From: Oscillospiraceae bacterium
GTDB lineage: Bacteria; Bacillota; Clostridia; Oscillospirales; UBA929
Assembly: GCA_031254575.1 (NCBI GenBank)
Contig: JAIRUE010000113.1
Location: forward strand, 1 to 37,200
Direction of reading: 5' to 3'
DNA: 37,200 nt
The position numbers were made by a program, and so were the translations under genes. Under the pieces are notes generated by a model. The model ran no database searches and had not been told where the DNA came from. It saw nothing but the letters and a program-made list of their open reading frames with translations. Below, in pieces: positions 8,383-17,268 of this stretch (its first letter is position 1; every line of letters starts with the position of its first letter).

Positions 8383-9891
8383 ATGAAAAAAATCCTCCGC
8401 ATCGCGGCGCTGCTTCTGGCGCTCACTCTCGTCCTCGCGGCCTGTTCGTCCCCCTCGCCCTCCTCCGGTGGCGGCGGCACTGTAACCCCCGGCGGCGGCG
8501 GCGGCAGCGAAAATCCCCCTGACGACAGCGCTTTTAAGGCGGTCACCCTCAAGATGTACACGGTCGGCGACGCCCAGCCTGCCATCGACCGTATCAACAA
8601 AGCCGCCAGTGATTACCTCCACAGCATCGGCAAGCCCTATTCGATCGAAATGAATATGGAAGGCTGGCCGAGCGGCTATAGCGACGTGGTCAACCTCATG
8701 CTCGGCACCGGCGAAAAATTTGACCTTTGCTTCACGGCCAACTGGGCGGCTTCCTTCTATGAAAACGCCCCCAAAGGCTACTTTACAAACCTCACCCCGT
8801 ATCTGGCCAAATACCCCGACATTGAAAAGACCCTGAGCGCCGACTTTATGAACGCCACACTGATCGACGGCAAAAACTTTGCCCTCCCCTGCAACAAAGA
8901 GAAAGCCCGCCAGCTCGGCTGGGTCCTCCGCAAGGACATCGTAGACGCGATGGGCATGGACATCAGCAAAATCAAGTCCCTGGCCGACCTCGAGCCCTGG
9001 TTTGAGAAAGCTTACACCGACCATGGTCTCTGGATATGGCCGAACTTCGTCCCCGCGGACTATATGTTCGACCGCATCGAGGAGCCGATCATCGGCACCC
9101 GCAGCGAATCCAACGCCACAGAGATTATCGCCCCCGATCTCCAGCCCGAATTCATCGGCGCTATCAAGAAATACAACGAGTGGTACAAAAAAGGCTGGAT
9201 CAACCCCGACCTGACAAGCGAGTCCTCCGGCGATTCCGAATTCAAGACCGGCAAATACTTCGGCATCACCTATCAGCTCAAACCCGGCAAGGCTGATGAA
9301 TTGGTCGGCACCATCGGTTACGACCTCGTTCAGGTAGAGATGAACACCCCCGAGATCGCCAACTCCGAAACCTCCGGCGCCATGGTGGCCATCCCCGCCG
9401 CTTCCGATAACAAAGACGAGGCTATGGACTTCCTCAACCTCCTCTATACCGACAAGAACCTGATCAATATCCTTGTATGGGGCGAGGAAGGCGTAGACTG
9501 GAACTTTACCGATCAAGGCAAGGGCATCATCGAGAAGGTAGCCGATTCCGGTTACGCCTGGAGCCAGGGCTGGACGATGGGCAACCAGTTCAACAACTAC
9601 CTGCTGAGCAACGAAGACCCCGACAAGTGGCAGAAATTCCTGGACTTCAACGCGGCCGGCCATCCGCTTCCGGCTCTCGGCTTCGTGCCCGATACCTCCG
9701 ATATGGACATGCAGACCGCGATCGCCGGCATGAGAGCCGCCCGTGAAAACTTTGCCGACCTCTTCAGAGGCTATGTGGACGATGTGGACGGCGAGTTCGC
9801 CAAACTTCAGGAGCAATACAAGGCCGCGGGCATGGACGACCTGATCGCGAAATATCAGACGCAGTTCGACGCGTGGCGCGCCAGCAAGTAA
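8383..9891 (+). CDS. ABC transporter sugar/oligosaccharide solute-binding lipoprotein (LplA-type)
   Basis: Lipobox LTLVLAACSS with Ser/Gly linker; DLCFTANWAASFYENAPKGYFTNLTPYLAKYPDIEKTL; RBS AAGGAG. Start moved from 8299 to ATG 8383. Confidence 0.9.
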   Translation: MKKILRIAALLLALTLVLAACSSPSPSSGGGGTVTPGGGGGSENPPDDSAFKAVTLKMYTVGDAQPAIDRINKAASDYLHSIGKPYSIEMNMEGWPSGYSDVVNLMLGTGEKFDLCFTANWAASFYENAPKGYFTNLTPYLAKYPDIEKTLSADFMNATLIDGKNFALPCNKEKARQLGWVLRKDIVDAMGMDISKIKSLADLEPWFEKAYTDHGLWIWPNFVPADYMFDRIEEPIIGTRSESNATEIIAPDLQPEFIGAIKKYNEWYKKGWINPDLTSESSGDSEFKTGKYFGITYQLKPGKADELVGTIGYDLVQVEMNTPEIANSETSGAMVAIPAASDNKDEAMDFLNLLYTDKNLINILVWGEEGVDWNFTDQGKGIIEKVADSGYAWSQGWTMGNQFNNYLLSNEDPDKWQKFLDFNAAGHPLPALGFVPDTSDMDMQTAIAGMRAARENFADLFRGYVDDVDGEFAKLQEQYKAAGMDDLIAKYQTQFDAWRASK

Positions 9892-9908
9892 ACCTTACAG
9901 AAATACAC

Positions 9909-9936
9909 TTTGGGGACGCCTTTCGGCGTCCCCAAA
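9909..9936 (+). repeat. intercistronic hairpin
   Basis: TTTGGGGACGCC-TTTC-GGCGTCCCCAAA, perfect 12-bp stem, no T-run. Confidence 0.7.
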
Positions 9937-9955
9937 ACATAAACGGAGGGACTTT

Positions 9956-11638
9956 ATGCACTATAAAAATTTCATCAACGCCACCTACGCCCCGGCGGCC
10001 TACCTGAAGGAAACCTCGCTTGAGCAGATGGCGGCCGACATCAAAAAGGCGGCGCGGTATATAAAGCTGGACAAGATCTATCTGGAGACGTACCGTTCCG
10101 ACGTGCTGGTGGAGCGGGACAAGATGGAAGCGGCCAAAAAACTTTTCTCTGAGAACGGCTACGTCATCGCGGGCGGCATAACCACCACCGAGAACGGCCC
10201 GCTGATGGGCAGTATGTGCTATACCAACCCGGAAACGCGGAAAAAGCTGGGGGAGATAGCGGCGTATACGGCGGAGCTGTTCGACACGATCATTCTGGAC
10301 GATTTCTATTTCACCAACTGCCGCTGCGAGAGCTGTATCAAAGCCAAAGGGGACAGGGACTGGGCCGCTTTCCGTCTGGCGCTGATGAACGACATCTCGG
10401 AAAACGTCATCATCAAGAGCGCCAAAGAGGCCAACCCCAACGCACACGTCATTATCAAATATCCCAACTGGTATGAGAGCTTTCCGGCCTGCGGGTATAA
10501 CCTTGAGGACGAGCCGAAAATGTTCGCCAGCATCTACACCGGCACCGAGACGCGCGACCCCCATTACACCCACCAGAATCTGCAGCGGTATCTGAGCTAT
10601 TTCCTGCCCCGTCTGGCGGAGCGTATCAAGCCCGGCCTGAACGGCGGCGGCTGGTATGACCTGTTTGAATGTGATCTGGACGATTATGTGCAGCAGGCTT
10701 ATCTGACGCTGTTCGCCAAATGCCGTGAAAACATGCTCTTTTGTTTCCCGCTGATGCTGCGTTTCCCCGCCGCGTATATGGCGGCGGCCGGCGCGTTCTA
10801 CGACGAGGCGGATCTGTTTATGGGAGAGCTCGGCGAACCGACCGGCGTGGCCTGCTATAAACCGTATCACTCCCACGGCGAGCGCCATCTGTACGACTTG
10901 CTGGGGATGCTGGGCATTCCGCTCGACCCCTACCCCGAATACCCCTCCGCCGCGAAGACGGTGCTTCTCACGGCGTCCGCCGCGTGGGACGGCGGTATTG
11001 TCGATAAGATAAAGGGGAGCCTTCTGGCCGGCAGCCGCGTCTTTGTCACAAGCGGGCTGTATGACATGCTCAGGGACAGGGGCATCCGGGACATCCTGCC
11101 GATGGAAGTCACCGAAAAGAAAGCCGTCTCCGACGATTTTTCCTATAACGGGTACGCGCAGGGCGCGAACGCGTTTGTTAAGGCCGCCGGACCGGTGACG
11201 CTGCCGCATATCGCTTACGGCACCAACGACCTGTGGGTGCTGGCGTCCGCCCTGACGCCCTACGAGAGCCACCCGCTGCTGCTGCGGGGCGCGTACGGCA
11301 AGAGCTGGCTGTACGTACTGAACATCCCCGATCTTCCGGCGGACCTGTATAAGCTCCCCGCCGGGGTGCTCACACTGCTGCGCGGGGAAATGGACCTGCC
11401 CGTCACGCTGGAGAGCGGGGCGCGCGTGGGGCTGTTCCTCTACGACAACGACACGTTCATCATACAGTCGTTTTTGGAACGTCCCGAACGGGTGCGCGTC
11501 CGCGTGGGGCGATCCGGCGTCACGCTTGAACCGCTGACAATGGCCAAGGCGGAGCCGGCGCGTTCCGGCGAAGGCGAGAGCGTCTTTGAGGTGCCGCTGA
11601 TGCCGGGATGGTACGGCGTCTTCAAAGTAAAGGGATAA
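9956..11638 (+). CDS. unassigned 560-aa protein, probable TIM-barrel glycoside hydrolase-like
   Basis: RBS GGAGGG; N-term barrel-like pattern with ELFDTIILDDFYFTNCRCESC; possible Rossmann-like middle (KTVLLTASAAWDGGIVDKIKGSLLAGSRVFVTSGL) and beta-rich C-term. Not matched to a family by eye. Confidence 0.6.
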   Translation: MHYKNFINATYAPAAYLKETSLEQMAADIKKAARYIKLDKIYLETYRSDVLVERDKMEAAKKLFSENGYVIAGGITTTENGPLMGSMCYTNPETRKKLGEIAAYTAELFDTIILDDFYFTNCRCESCIKAKGDRDWAAFRLALMNDISENVIIKSAKEANPNAHVIIKYPNWYESFPACGYNLEDEPKMFASIYTGTETRDPHYTHQNLQRYLSYFLPRLAERIKPGLNGGGWYDLFECDLDDYVQQAYLTLFAKCRENMLFCFPLMLRFPAAYMAAAGAFYDEADLFMGELGEPTGVACYKPYHSHGERHLYDLLGMLGIPLDPYPEYPSAAKTVLLTASAAWDGGIVDKIKGSLLAGSRVFVTSGLYDMLRDRGIRDILPMEVTEKKAVSDDFSYNGYAQGANAFVKAAGPVTLPHIAYGTNDLWVLASALTPYESHPLLLRGAYGKSWLYVLNIPDLPADLYKLPAGVLTLLRGEMDLPVTLESGARVGLFLYDNDTFIIQSFLERPERVRVRVGRSGVTLEPLTMAKAEPARSGEGESVFEVPLMPGWYGVFKVKG

Positions 11639-11648
11639 TGCATAAAGA

Positions 11649-11677
11649 GGCGGGTCCGGGAAAATCCCGGACCCGCC
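11649..11677. terminator. bidirectional terminator between convergent genes
   Basis: GGCGGGTCCGGG-AAAAT-CCCGGACCCGCC perfect 12-bp stem flanked by short A- and T-rich tracts. Confidence 0.8.
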
Positions 11678-11691
11678 TTCATTTTATACAA

Positions 11692-12615
11692 TCAGCCTTT
11701 GATCGCGCCGACAGTCAGACCTTTGACGAAATACCTCTGGAAGAACGGATAGGCGAGTACGATCGGCCCGACGGCAACAATGGCGACCGCCATGCGGATG
11801 GTTTCCGACGGCAATTCTTTTGCCGAAATGCCCGCCGCGCCCGCAACCGTATTGGACATCTGCGCAAAAAACTGCACGTCGTCCAGCATCTTTTTAAGCA
11901 GATACTGGATACTGTAGAGGGACTGGCTCCTTATAAAAATCAGGGGCAGGTACCAGTCGTTCCAATAGGTGACCATTGAAAAGAGGCCCACCGTCGCAAG
12001 CCCCGCCGTACTCAGCGGGAAAGCGATCCGGAAGAAGATGCGGAACTCCCCCGCGCCGTCCATCCTGGCCGACTCCAAAAGCTCCTCCGGCACCGCCGAC
12101 CGGTAGAAGGTGCGCATAATCAGCACATACCACGCGTTCATCAGGTATGGCATGATGAGGACGGGGAGGGTGTCGCCTATTTTCAGCATCTGTGTGTAGA
12201 TGATATACCAGGGCACAAGGCCGCCCGAAAAAAGCATCGTGATAAAAACCAGCATGGTAAAGCCGTTGCGGAACTTAAAATTCGGCCGGGAAAGAGGATA
12301 GGCGTAGAGGGCCATGACAAGGGTGGAGCAGACGGTGCCGACCAGGGAAACCAGTATCGAAATCCCGTAGGCGTTGATGATGGCTTTGCCGCGCCTGAAT
12401 ATATACTCGTAGCTGGTAAATCCCAACTTCTTCGGGAAGAAAGTGTAGCCGTTTTGCAGCAGGGTCGTTTCATCGGTGATCGAGACAATGATGACCAAAA
12501 GGAGCGGCAGGACGCAGGAAAGGACAACAAAGGTGAAGATAACGTTGAGAATAACATTGGTTGGAGCCGCTATACGGTGGATATTGAATTCCCTTTTCCT
12601 CTTTATCATTTTCAT
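11692..12615 (-). CDS. carbohydrate ABC transporter permease (LplC/MalG-type)
   Basis: YTFFPKKLGFTSYEYIF; MRTFYRSAVPEELLESARMDGAGEFRIFFRIAFPLSTAGLATVGLFSMVTYWNDWYLPLIF (EAA motif). Confidence 0.92.
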   Translation of the reverse strand: MKMIKRKREFNIHRIAAPTNVILNVIFTFVVLSCVLPLLLVIIVSITDETTLLQNGYTFFPKKLGFTSYEYIFRRGKAIINAYGISILVSLVGTVCSTLVMALYAYPLSRPNFKFRNGFTMLVFITMLFSGGLVPWYIIYTQMLKIGDTLPVLIMPYLMNAWYVLIMRTFYRSAVPEELLESARMDGAGEFRIFFRIAFPLSTAGLATVGLFSMVTYWNDWYLPLIFIRSQSLYSIQYLLKKMLDDVQFFAQMSNTVAGAAGISAKELPSETIRMAVAIVAVGPIVLAYPFFQRYFVKGLTVGAIKG

Positions 12616-12629
12616 ACCTTACGCACCTC

Positions 12630-13598
12630 CTAAAACAGCGCCGATTCCGGATCGATCTTCCGGACAGCCAGATTAGCGGAAACGACCGTTATAAAGCCAA
12701 TGACGGACTGGAACAGGCTGGACGCCGTCGCCATACCGAACTCGTTGGCCCTGCGCATGGCCCGGTAGATAAAGGTGTCGAGCACCTCGGTGACCGGATA
12801 GAGGGCGCTGCGCCCCATCGGCACATTGTAGAAAAGGCCGAAATCCGAGTTGAAGATGCGCCCCACGGCGAGCAGGCTGAGCATGATGATGACCGGGCGG
12901 AGCAGGGGCAGGGTTATGTACCATATCTGCTGGCGTTTGGAAACCCCGTCGATCATGGCGGCCTCATAGTATTCGGTACTGATGCCGCTGAGGGCGGCCA
13001 GATAGATGACCGCGTTATAGCCTGTGTACTTCCACGACTGCAGGATAATCAGTATAGGCGGCCACGCGTTGCGCGTGTTATACCATTTCACGTCAATGCC
13101 CAGCGGCTTGAGAATCATGGTATTGACGGCGCCGTTTGTCTGAAAGAGAGCAAAAACCAGATAACTTACCACCACCCACGAGAGGAAATAGGGCAGGAAG
13201 TACATTGTCTGGTAGAATTTAGCGAGCCTCGGGCGCCACAGTTCGTTCAGGGCGATGGCGAACGCCACCGGAATGACCATCCCCAGTGCGATGAACGCCA
13301 GATTATAGGCGATGGTATTGCGCATGTTCTCCCAAAGAGTGGAGTTGCGGAAGAGAAACTCGACGTTTTTCAGGCCCACCCACTGGCTGTTCAGGATACT
13401 GTAGATAAAATTGTTCTGAAAACGGTATTGCTGGAAAGCCATAATGGTTCCCAGCATCGGCAGGTAGTTATTGACCAGCAGAATCACAAGCCCCGGAGTC
13501 AGCATCGCCAAAAACGGCAGGGTAACGGAGGTCTTTTTGATTTTTTTCTTTTTGCCGCTTATCTGCGTCTGCGCGCCTGCCGTCAGTTCCGTACTCAT
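12630..13598 (-). CDS. carbohydrate ABC transporter permease (LplB-type)
   Basis: YLPMLGTIMAFQQYRFQNNFIYSILNSQWVGLKNVEFLF; ISTEYYEAAMIDGVSKRQQIWYITLPLLRPVIIM. ATG at 13598 with GGGGATG upstream. Confidence 0.92.
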   Translation of the reverse strand: MSTELTAGAQTQISGKKKKIKKTSVTLPFLAMLTPGLVILLVNNYLPMLGTIMAFQQYRFQNNFIYSILNSQWVGLKNVEFLFRNSTLWENMRNTIAYNLAFIALGMVIPVAFAIALNELWRPRLAKFYQTMYFLPYFLSWVVVSYLVFALFQTNGAVNTMILKPLGIDVKWYNTRNAWPPILIILQSWKYTGYNAVIYLAALSGISTEYYEAAMIDGVSKRQQIWYITLPLLRPVIIMLSLLAVGRIFNSDFGLFYNVPMGRSALYPVTEVLDTFIYRAMRRANEFGMATASSLFQSVIGFITVVSANLAVRKIDPESALF

Positions 13599-13682
13599 TA
13601 GGTCATCCCCTTCTTCACCAAATGAGAGCGATCGCAACGCCGGCCTTGTCCCGCCATATCGCGGTCCCCTCTGACGATTTTG

Positions 13683-13711
13683 ATTATATACCCTTTTTCA
13701 GCATAATGCAA
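13683..13711 (-). promoter_or_regulatory. promoter of the permease operon
   Basis: Reverse strand TTGCAT-N17-TATAAT. Confidence 0.65.
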
Positions 13712-13743
13712 GGGGAATTATCACAGCCGCGTTTCCATATTAC

Positions 13744-14997
13744 TCATGACTCCCCGCCGGTCACGGCAATCGCTCTGACCTCGCCGCGGAAAACCAGCGT
13801 GAGAAGCCCCTCCGGACCGGGCAGCCGGTCTTTCGCGCCGGCCCTGCGGACCCTCAGCCCGGACGCCGGAATGCTCGCCTCGGAGATCTTTTTCACTTTT
13901 TTCCACTTGTTTTCGATAAAAGCCTCTATCACAACGGAGCTGTCAACCAACAGCACCCTGTTGGGGGCGGCGGCAAAATGCTCCGCGCCGACTTTGCCGG
14001 CGTCCCTCAGTTTGATCCTGGTTTCAAACGTGTCCGAAGGCGGCTTGCCGCCGCCCGCCGGGTTGCGGATACAGACGTCCTGCCCGTCGTTCAGATCGAT
14101 ATTCACCCTGCCGCCGGCGCCGGAAGCCGGAAGCTCGGTGACAGCGCCCAGGGGAAGCGTATTCCCGGTCATTTTTGCCCATGTTTTTCCGTCGTTTGAT
14201 ATTTCCATGCCGGCTCTCGCCGAAAGGAGCCCCTGCGAAAGATAGACATACACTTTCGGCGCTTTGGGAATCGCCGGAACGGACACTTTGACGGATTTCA
14301 GCGACGGTATGGTTATCCCGTCCGGGTCGTCCGTTTCGGCCCTGCCGCGCACATAGACGGTCTGCCTTCCCGCGGACAGAGCCACGCTGCACCATCTCTC
14401 CGCCGCGTCCTCGCCGCCCGGCCCGTTTCCGCCGGCGGAACGCCAGTTATAGCCGTCTTTCGACCACTCGTTTCCGGCGCCTATGTCGATATAAGCCGAG
14501 CCGTCCGCGTAGGTTATCCTCTCCTTACCGACCGGCGCGGGATCGGGCGCGGCGCCGGTCACCGTAAACACGGCGTATCCGGTTTTGCTCTCCGCGGCGG
14601 CGTTCTCGCAGTCCGCGACGGTTTTTGCCGGGTTATCCCCGGCGGACGCGGATGAAAGGATCAGTTTTCCGGGTTTGCGGACGATTTTGGATATATCCCA
14701 CCGGAGTTCTATGGTGAGGTCGCCGGATTTGATCTCCTTCCATCGCAGCGTGTCTTTACCCTGTTCCACAAACGCGTATGACCGGAAGTATTGAACGGCT
14801 TCGCCGCCGGCGTCTCCTTTCGCGGCGCCCGGCGCCTGACGGGAAACGTCAAGCAGCGTTGAGAAACCGGAAAAGCTGACATTCTCCCGGTTGCCCTCGT
14901 CGCCAAACAAAACCTTGCCGTTCACCGCCAGAGCGGTGACGGCAAGACAAAATATCAGGGCCGCCGCGAGGGCGGCCGCGGATATGCGCTTTTTCAT
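13744..14997 (-). CDS. secreted protein of unknown function (signal peptide)
   Basis: MKKRISAAALAAALIFCLAVTALAVNG signal peptide; two short similar segments (AYIDIGAGNEWSKDGYNWRS / MEISNDGKTWAKM). Confidence 0.7.
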   Translation of the reverse strand: MKKRISAAALAAALIFCLAVTALAVNGKVLFGDEGNRENVSFSGFSTLLDVSRQAPGAAKGDAGGEAVQYFRSYAFVEQGKDTLRWKEIKSGDLTIELRWDISKIVRKPGKLILSSASAGDNPAKTVADCENAAAESKTGYAVFTVTGAAPDPAPVGKERITYADGSAYIDIGAGNEWSKDGYNWRSAGGNGPGGEDAAERWCSVALSAGRQTVYVRGRAETDDPDGITIPSLKSVKVSVPAIPKAPKVYVYLSQGLLSARAGMEISNDGKTWAKMTGNTLPLGAVTELPASGAGGRVNIDLNDGQDVCIRNPAGGGKPPSDTFETRIKLRDAGKVGAEHFAAAPNRVLLVDSSVVIEAFIENKWKKVKKISEASIPASGLRVRRAGAKDRLPGPEGLLTLVFRGEVRAIAVTGGES

Positions 14998-15226
14998 AGG
15001 TCAGTCCCTCTTCCCCGGAATATATGCTTATCATCACGGGCACAGCCGCCCGGCAGTTTGAAAAAGACGCCATTCCCACCTCTGTCACGCTGAGCTGTTC
15101 ACATGATCCAACACCCTTCTTTCCTGTATGGAATACAGATTTGCCGCTGTGTCTTTTTGCGCGCCGCCGATGAATCTTAGATGACAGACGTGGGGTCATG
15201 GCAAGGAGGATTGCGTATCCATCTGT

Positions 15227-15291
15227 AGTGTAGCACGGTTTTTGTGAGACCGGTGTGAAAAACCGGCAGGCCGCTGTGAGGATACTGTGAG
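15227..15291 (-). promoter_or_regulatory. candidate response-regulator operator with four phased repeats plus -10 (TACACT)
   Basis: TGTGAG at 15243, TGTGAA at 15254, TGTGAG at 15275, TGTGAG at 15286 (spacings 11, 21, 11); reverse-strand -10 TACACT at 15227-15232. Confidence 0.5.
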
Positions 15292-15298
15292 AAAAGCG

Positions 15299-15997
15299 CT
15301 ATTCATCCACAAGCCTGTACCCGATGCCCGTTTCGGTGATGATATAGCGGGGCGTGGCCGGAACTTTTTCGATCTTTCGCCGCAGCCCCGCCATCAGCGC
15401 CCGCAGCGCCTGCGTATCGGTGCCGTACCCGGCGCCCCACACCTCCCTGATGATGTGTCCGCTCGTGAGCACCTTTCCGATATTCTTAAAGAGAAGGCTG
15501 AGCAGGCTGTATTCCATCGGGGTCGTATGCAATACCTCCCCGTCCAGATAGACCAGCCGCCTGTCGAAATGGATCTGCAGCCCTCCCACGGATCTGGACG
15601 CCTGCGGGGCGCCGCCGCCCAGTTTGCTCAGATGCCTTGCGGCGACCCGCACCCGCGCCGTAAGCTCGGTGGCGGAAAACGGTTTTGTCAGATAATCGTC
15701 CGCCCCGCAGTCCAGCGCCTTTGCCTTTTCCATGTCCCGGTCCCGCGCCGACACGATAATGATCGGCATCTCCGACCATTCGCGCACATTCGTTATAATG
15801 TCAAGCCCGTCCATATCCGGCAGTCCGAGGTCCAGCAGCAATATGTCGGCGGAAGCCGAAACGAGCCGGCTGAGGGCTTCCTGCCCCGTATACGCGGCGG
15901 AGCAGGAAAACCCCTCGTTTTTCAGGGCGTAGCAGATAAAACTGGATATTTGCCTGTCGTCCTCGACGACAAGGACGCGCTCACTGAACTGTCCCAT
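15299..15997 (-). CDS. OmpR/KdpE-type response regulator
   Basis: VLVVEDDRQISSFICYALKNEGF...DILLLDLGLPDMDGLDII...DDYLTKPFS; winged-helix C-term ALRALMAGLRRKIEKVPATPRYIITETGIGYRLVD. Confidence 0.92.
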   Translation of the reverse strand: MGQFSERVLVVEDDRQISSFICYALKNEGFSCSAAYTGQEALSRLVSASADILLLDLGLPDMDGLDIITNVREWSEMPIIIVSARDRDMEKAKALDCGADDYLTKPFSATELTARVRVAARHLSKLGGGAPQASRSVGGLQIHFDRRLVYLDGEVLHTTPMEYSLLSLLFKNIGKVLTSGHIIREVWGAGYGTDTQALRALMAGLRRKIEKVPATPRYIITETGIGYRLVDE

Positions 15998-17087
15998 GTT
16001 TCCCGTCCTCCGTCGGCAGCGTGAAAACAAACTCGGCCCCGCTCCTGTCGGGGCGGTTGCGCGCGGTGATACTTCCGCCGTGCGCTTTCACGATCGTTTC
16101 GCATATCGAGAGCCCCAGCCCGATCCCGTGCCCCGCGTCGGCATGGCGGGCGCGCGTGGTGTAAAAGGTCTTGAAAAGGTTCGGCAAATGCTCCTCGCCG
16201 ATCCCCGTCCCCTCGTCCAGCACCGAAAACCGCACCTCTCCGTCCCCCTTCTCCACGGCGACGCTGATGCCGTCTCCCGGCGCCGTACAGCGGACGGCGT
16301 TGTCCAGCAGGTTTATCAGCACCTGCTCGATCAGTTTCGCGTCCATCGGGATCATCAGCAGCTCATCCGGTATACGGACCTCGATCCCGCGTTCCGGCGA
16401 GCGCTTCGCGATGTGGCGGACGGCGCCGCCGACGATCTCCTCCACCGCTTCCGGCTGTTTGGGGAGCGCCCGCGAACCGTCCTGCAGGCGGGTCAGGCTC
16501 AGAACGTTTTCGACCAGGGAACGAAGCCAGTCCGCCTCGTCCCGTATACCGTTTATCAGTCCGCGCCGCGGGTCACTGGATTCCGTTTCCCCCTCCAGCA
16601 TTTCCGCCGTGCCGATGATGGCGGAGAGGGGCGTCCGGATGTCGTGCGATATGGAGCGGAGAAGGTTTGCCCGGTAGCGCTCCTGTTCCGTCTCCTCCTC
16701 CTTTTGCCGCGCGATCTGCGCGCTGCGCCGGGCGTGCAGGGTGAGGGAACTGGCGAGCAGGGCCGCGATGGCCAGGGTGATAAAGGTCATGATATAGCTC
16801 TTGTCATATACGCTGAAGGTAAAAAACGGGTCGGTAAAGAAGAAATTAAAGGCGACGGTGGCAAGACCGGTGGCGATAAGGCTGAAGATAAAATTATGCG
16901 TCAGCCACGCGATCACGATCACCGCCAGGCAATAGGTCAGCGCGATGTCGGTCTGGGGGAAGTCCGCGCCGTCGAGAAAGAGGCCGAGGGCGGAGGTCGC
17001 CGCGAGGATACCCGCCGTGAGCGCGGCGCGCAGAAAATTATCCCGCAGGGGGCGGTCCCCCCGGATGATGGGAAAGAACCTTTTCAC
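15981..17087 (-). CDS. sensor histidine kinase, DUF4118 (KdpD-like C-terminal half)
   Basis: Four-TM DUF4118-like N-term (ALTYCLAVIVIAWLTHNFIFSLIATGLATVAFNFFFTDPFFTFSVYDKSYIMTFITL), SISHDIRTPLSAIIG H-box, GIGLGLSICETIVKAHGG. GTG start; overlaps the RR start. Confidence 0.9.
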   Translation of the reverse strand: MKRFFPIIRGDRPLRDNFLRAALTAGILAATSALGLFLDGADFPQTDIALTYCLAVIVIAWLTHNFIFSLIATGLATVAFNFFFTDPFFTFSVYDKSYIMTFITLAIAALLASSLTLHARRSAQIARQKEEETEQERYRANLLRSISHDIRTPLSAIIGTAEMLEGETESSDPRRGLINGIRDEADWLRSLVENVLSLTRLQDGSRALPKQPEAVEEIVGGAVRHIAKRSPERGIEVRIPDELLMIPMDAKLIEQVLINLLDNAVRCTAPGDGISVAVEKGDGEVRFSVLDEGTGIGEEHLPNLFKTFYTTRARHADAGHGIGLGLSICETIVKAHGGSITARNRPDRSGAEFVFTLPTEDGKHGTVQ

Positions 17088-17141
17088 GGCTTTTCCGTCT
17101 CCGTTCCGTATATCCTTTCAAGCGCCGCGCGCTTTTTTATT

Positions 17142-17171
17142 ATAATACCACAAGCGCAAAGCGCGCGTCAA
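17142..17171 (-). promoter_or_regulatory. putative promoter of the kinase/RR operon
   Basis: Reverse strand TTGACG-N18-TATTAT. Confidence 0.45.
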
Positions 17172-17193
17172 ACATCCCTCCCGAAATTACCCC

Positions 17194-17222
17194 TTGACAA
17201 ACACAGTATTATACCGTACAAT
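17194..17222 (+). promoter_or_regulatory. promoter of padR operon
   Basis: TTGACA (17194-17199) - 17 nt - TACAAT (17217-17222). Confidence 0.75.
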
Positions 17223-17250
17223 GTGCTTTGTAATACAAAGTATATTGTAC
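17216..17250. promoter_or_regulatory. 35-bp nested palindrome, candidate PadR operator
   Basis: GTACAAT-GTG-CTTTGT-AAT-ACAAAG-TAT-ATTGTAC; overlaps the -10. Confidence 0.7.
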
Positions 17251-17268
17251 GATGAAAGAGGTGATCGC

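Noticed and set aside
8344-9816. 490-aa antisense ORF opposite the solute-binding protein
   Set aside because: High-GC mirror frame; the + strand has lipobox, RBS, promoter and family motifs, the antisense has none.
9764-11272. 502-aa antisense ORF opposite the GH-like gene
   Set aside because: Low-complexity His/Arg/Gly-rich translation typical of antisense GC-rich frames; no RBS or motif.
14998-15222. c-di-GMP riboswitch in the leader of the secreted protein
   Set aside because: Some short CGCAAA/CACAG-like strings, but the required GGCAAA...ACGCAAAGCC arrangement is absent.
15996-17255. 419-aa + strand ORF opposite the histidine kinase
   Set aside because: Mirror of a clear kinase; composition typical of a spurious frame.
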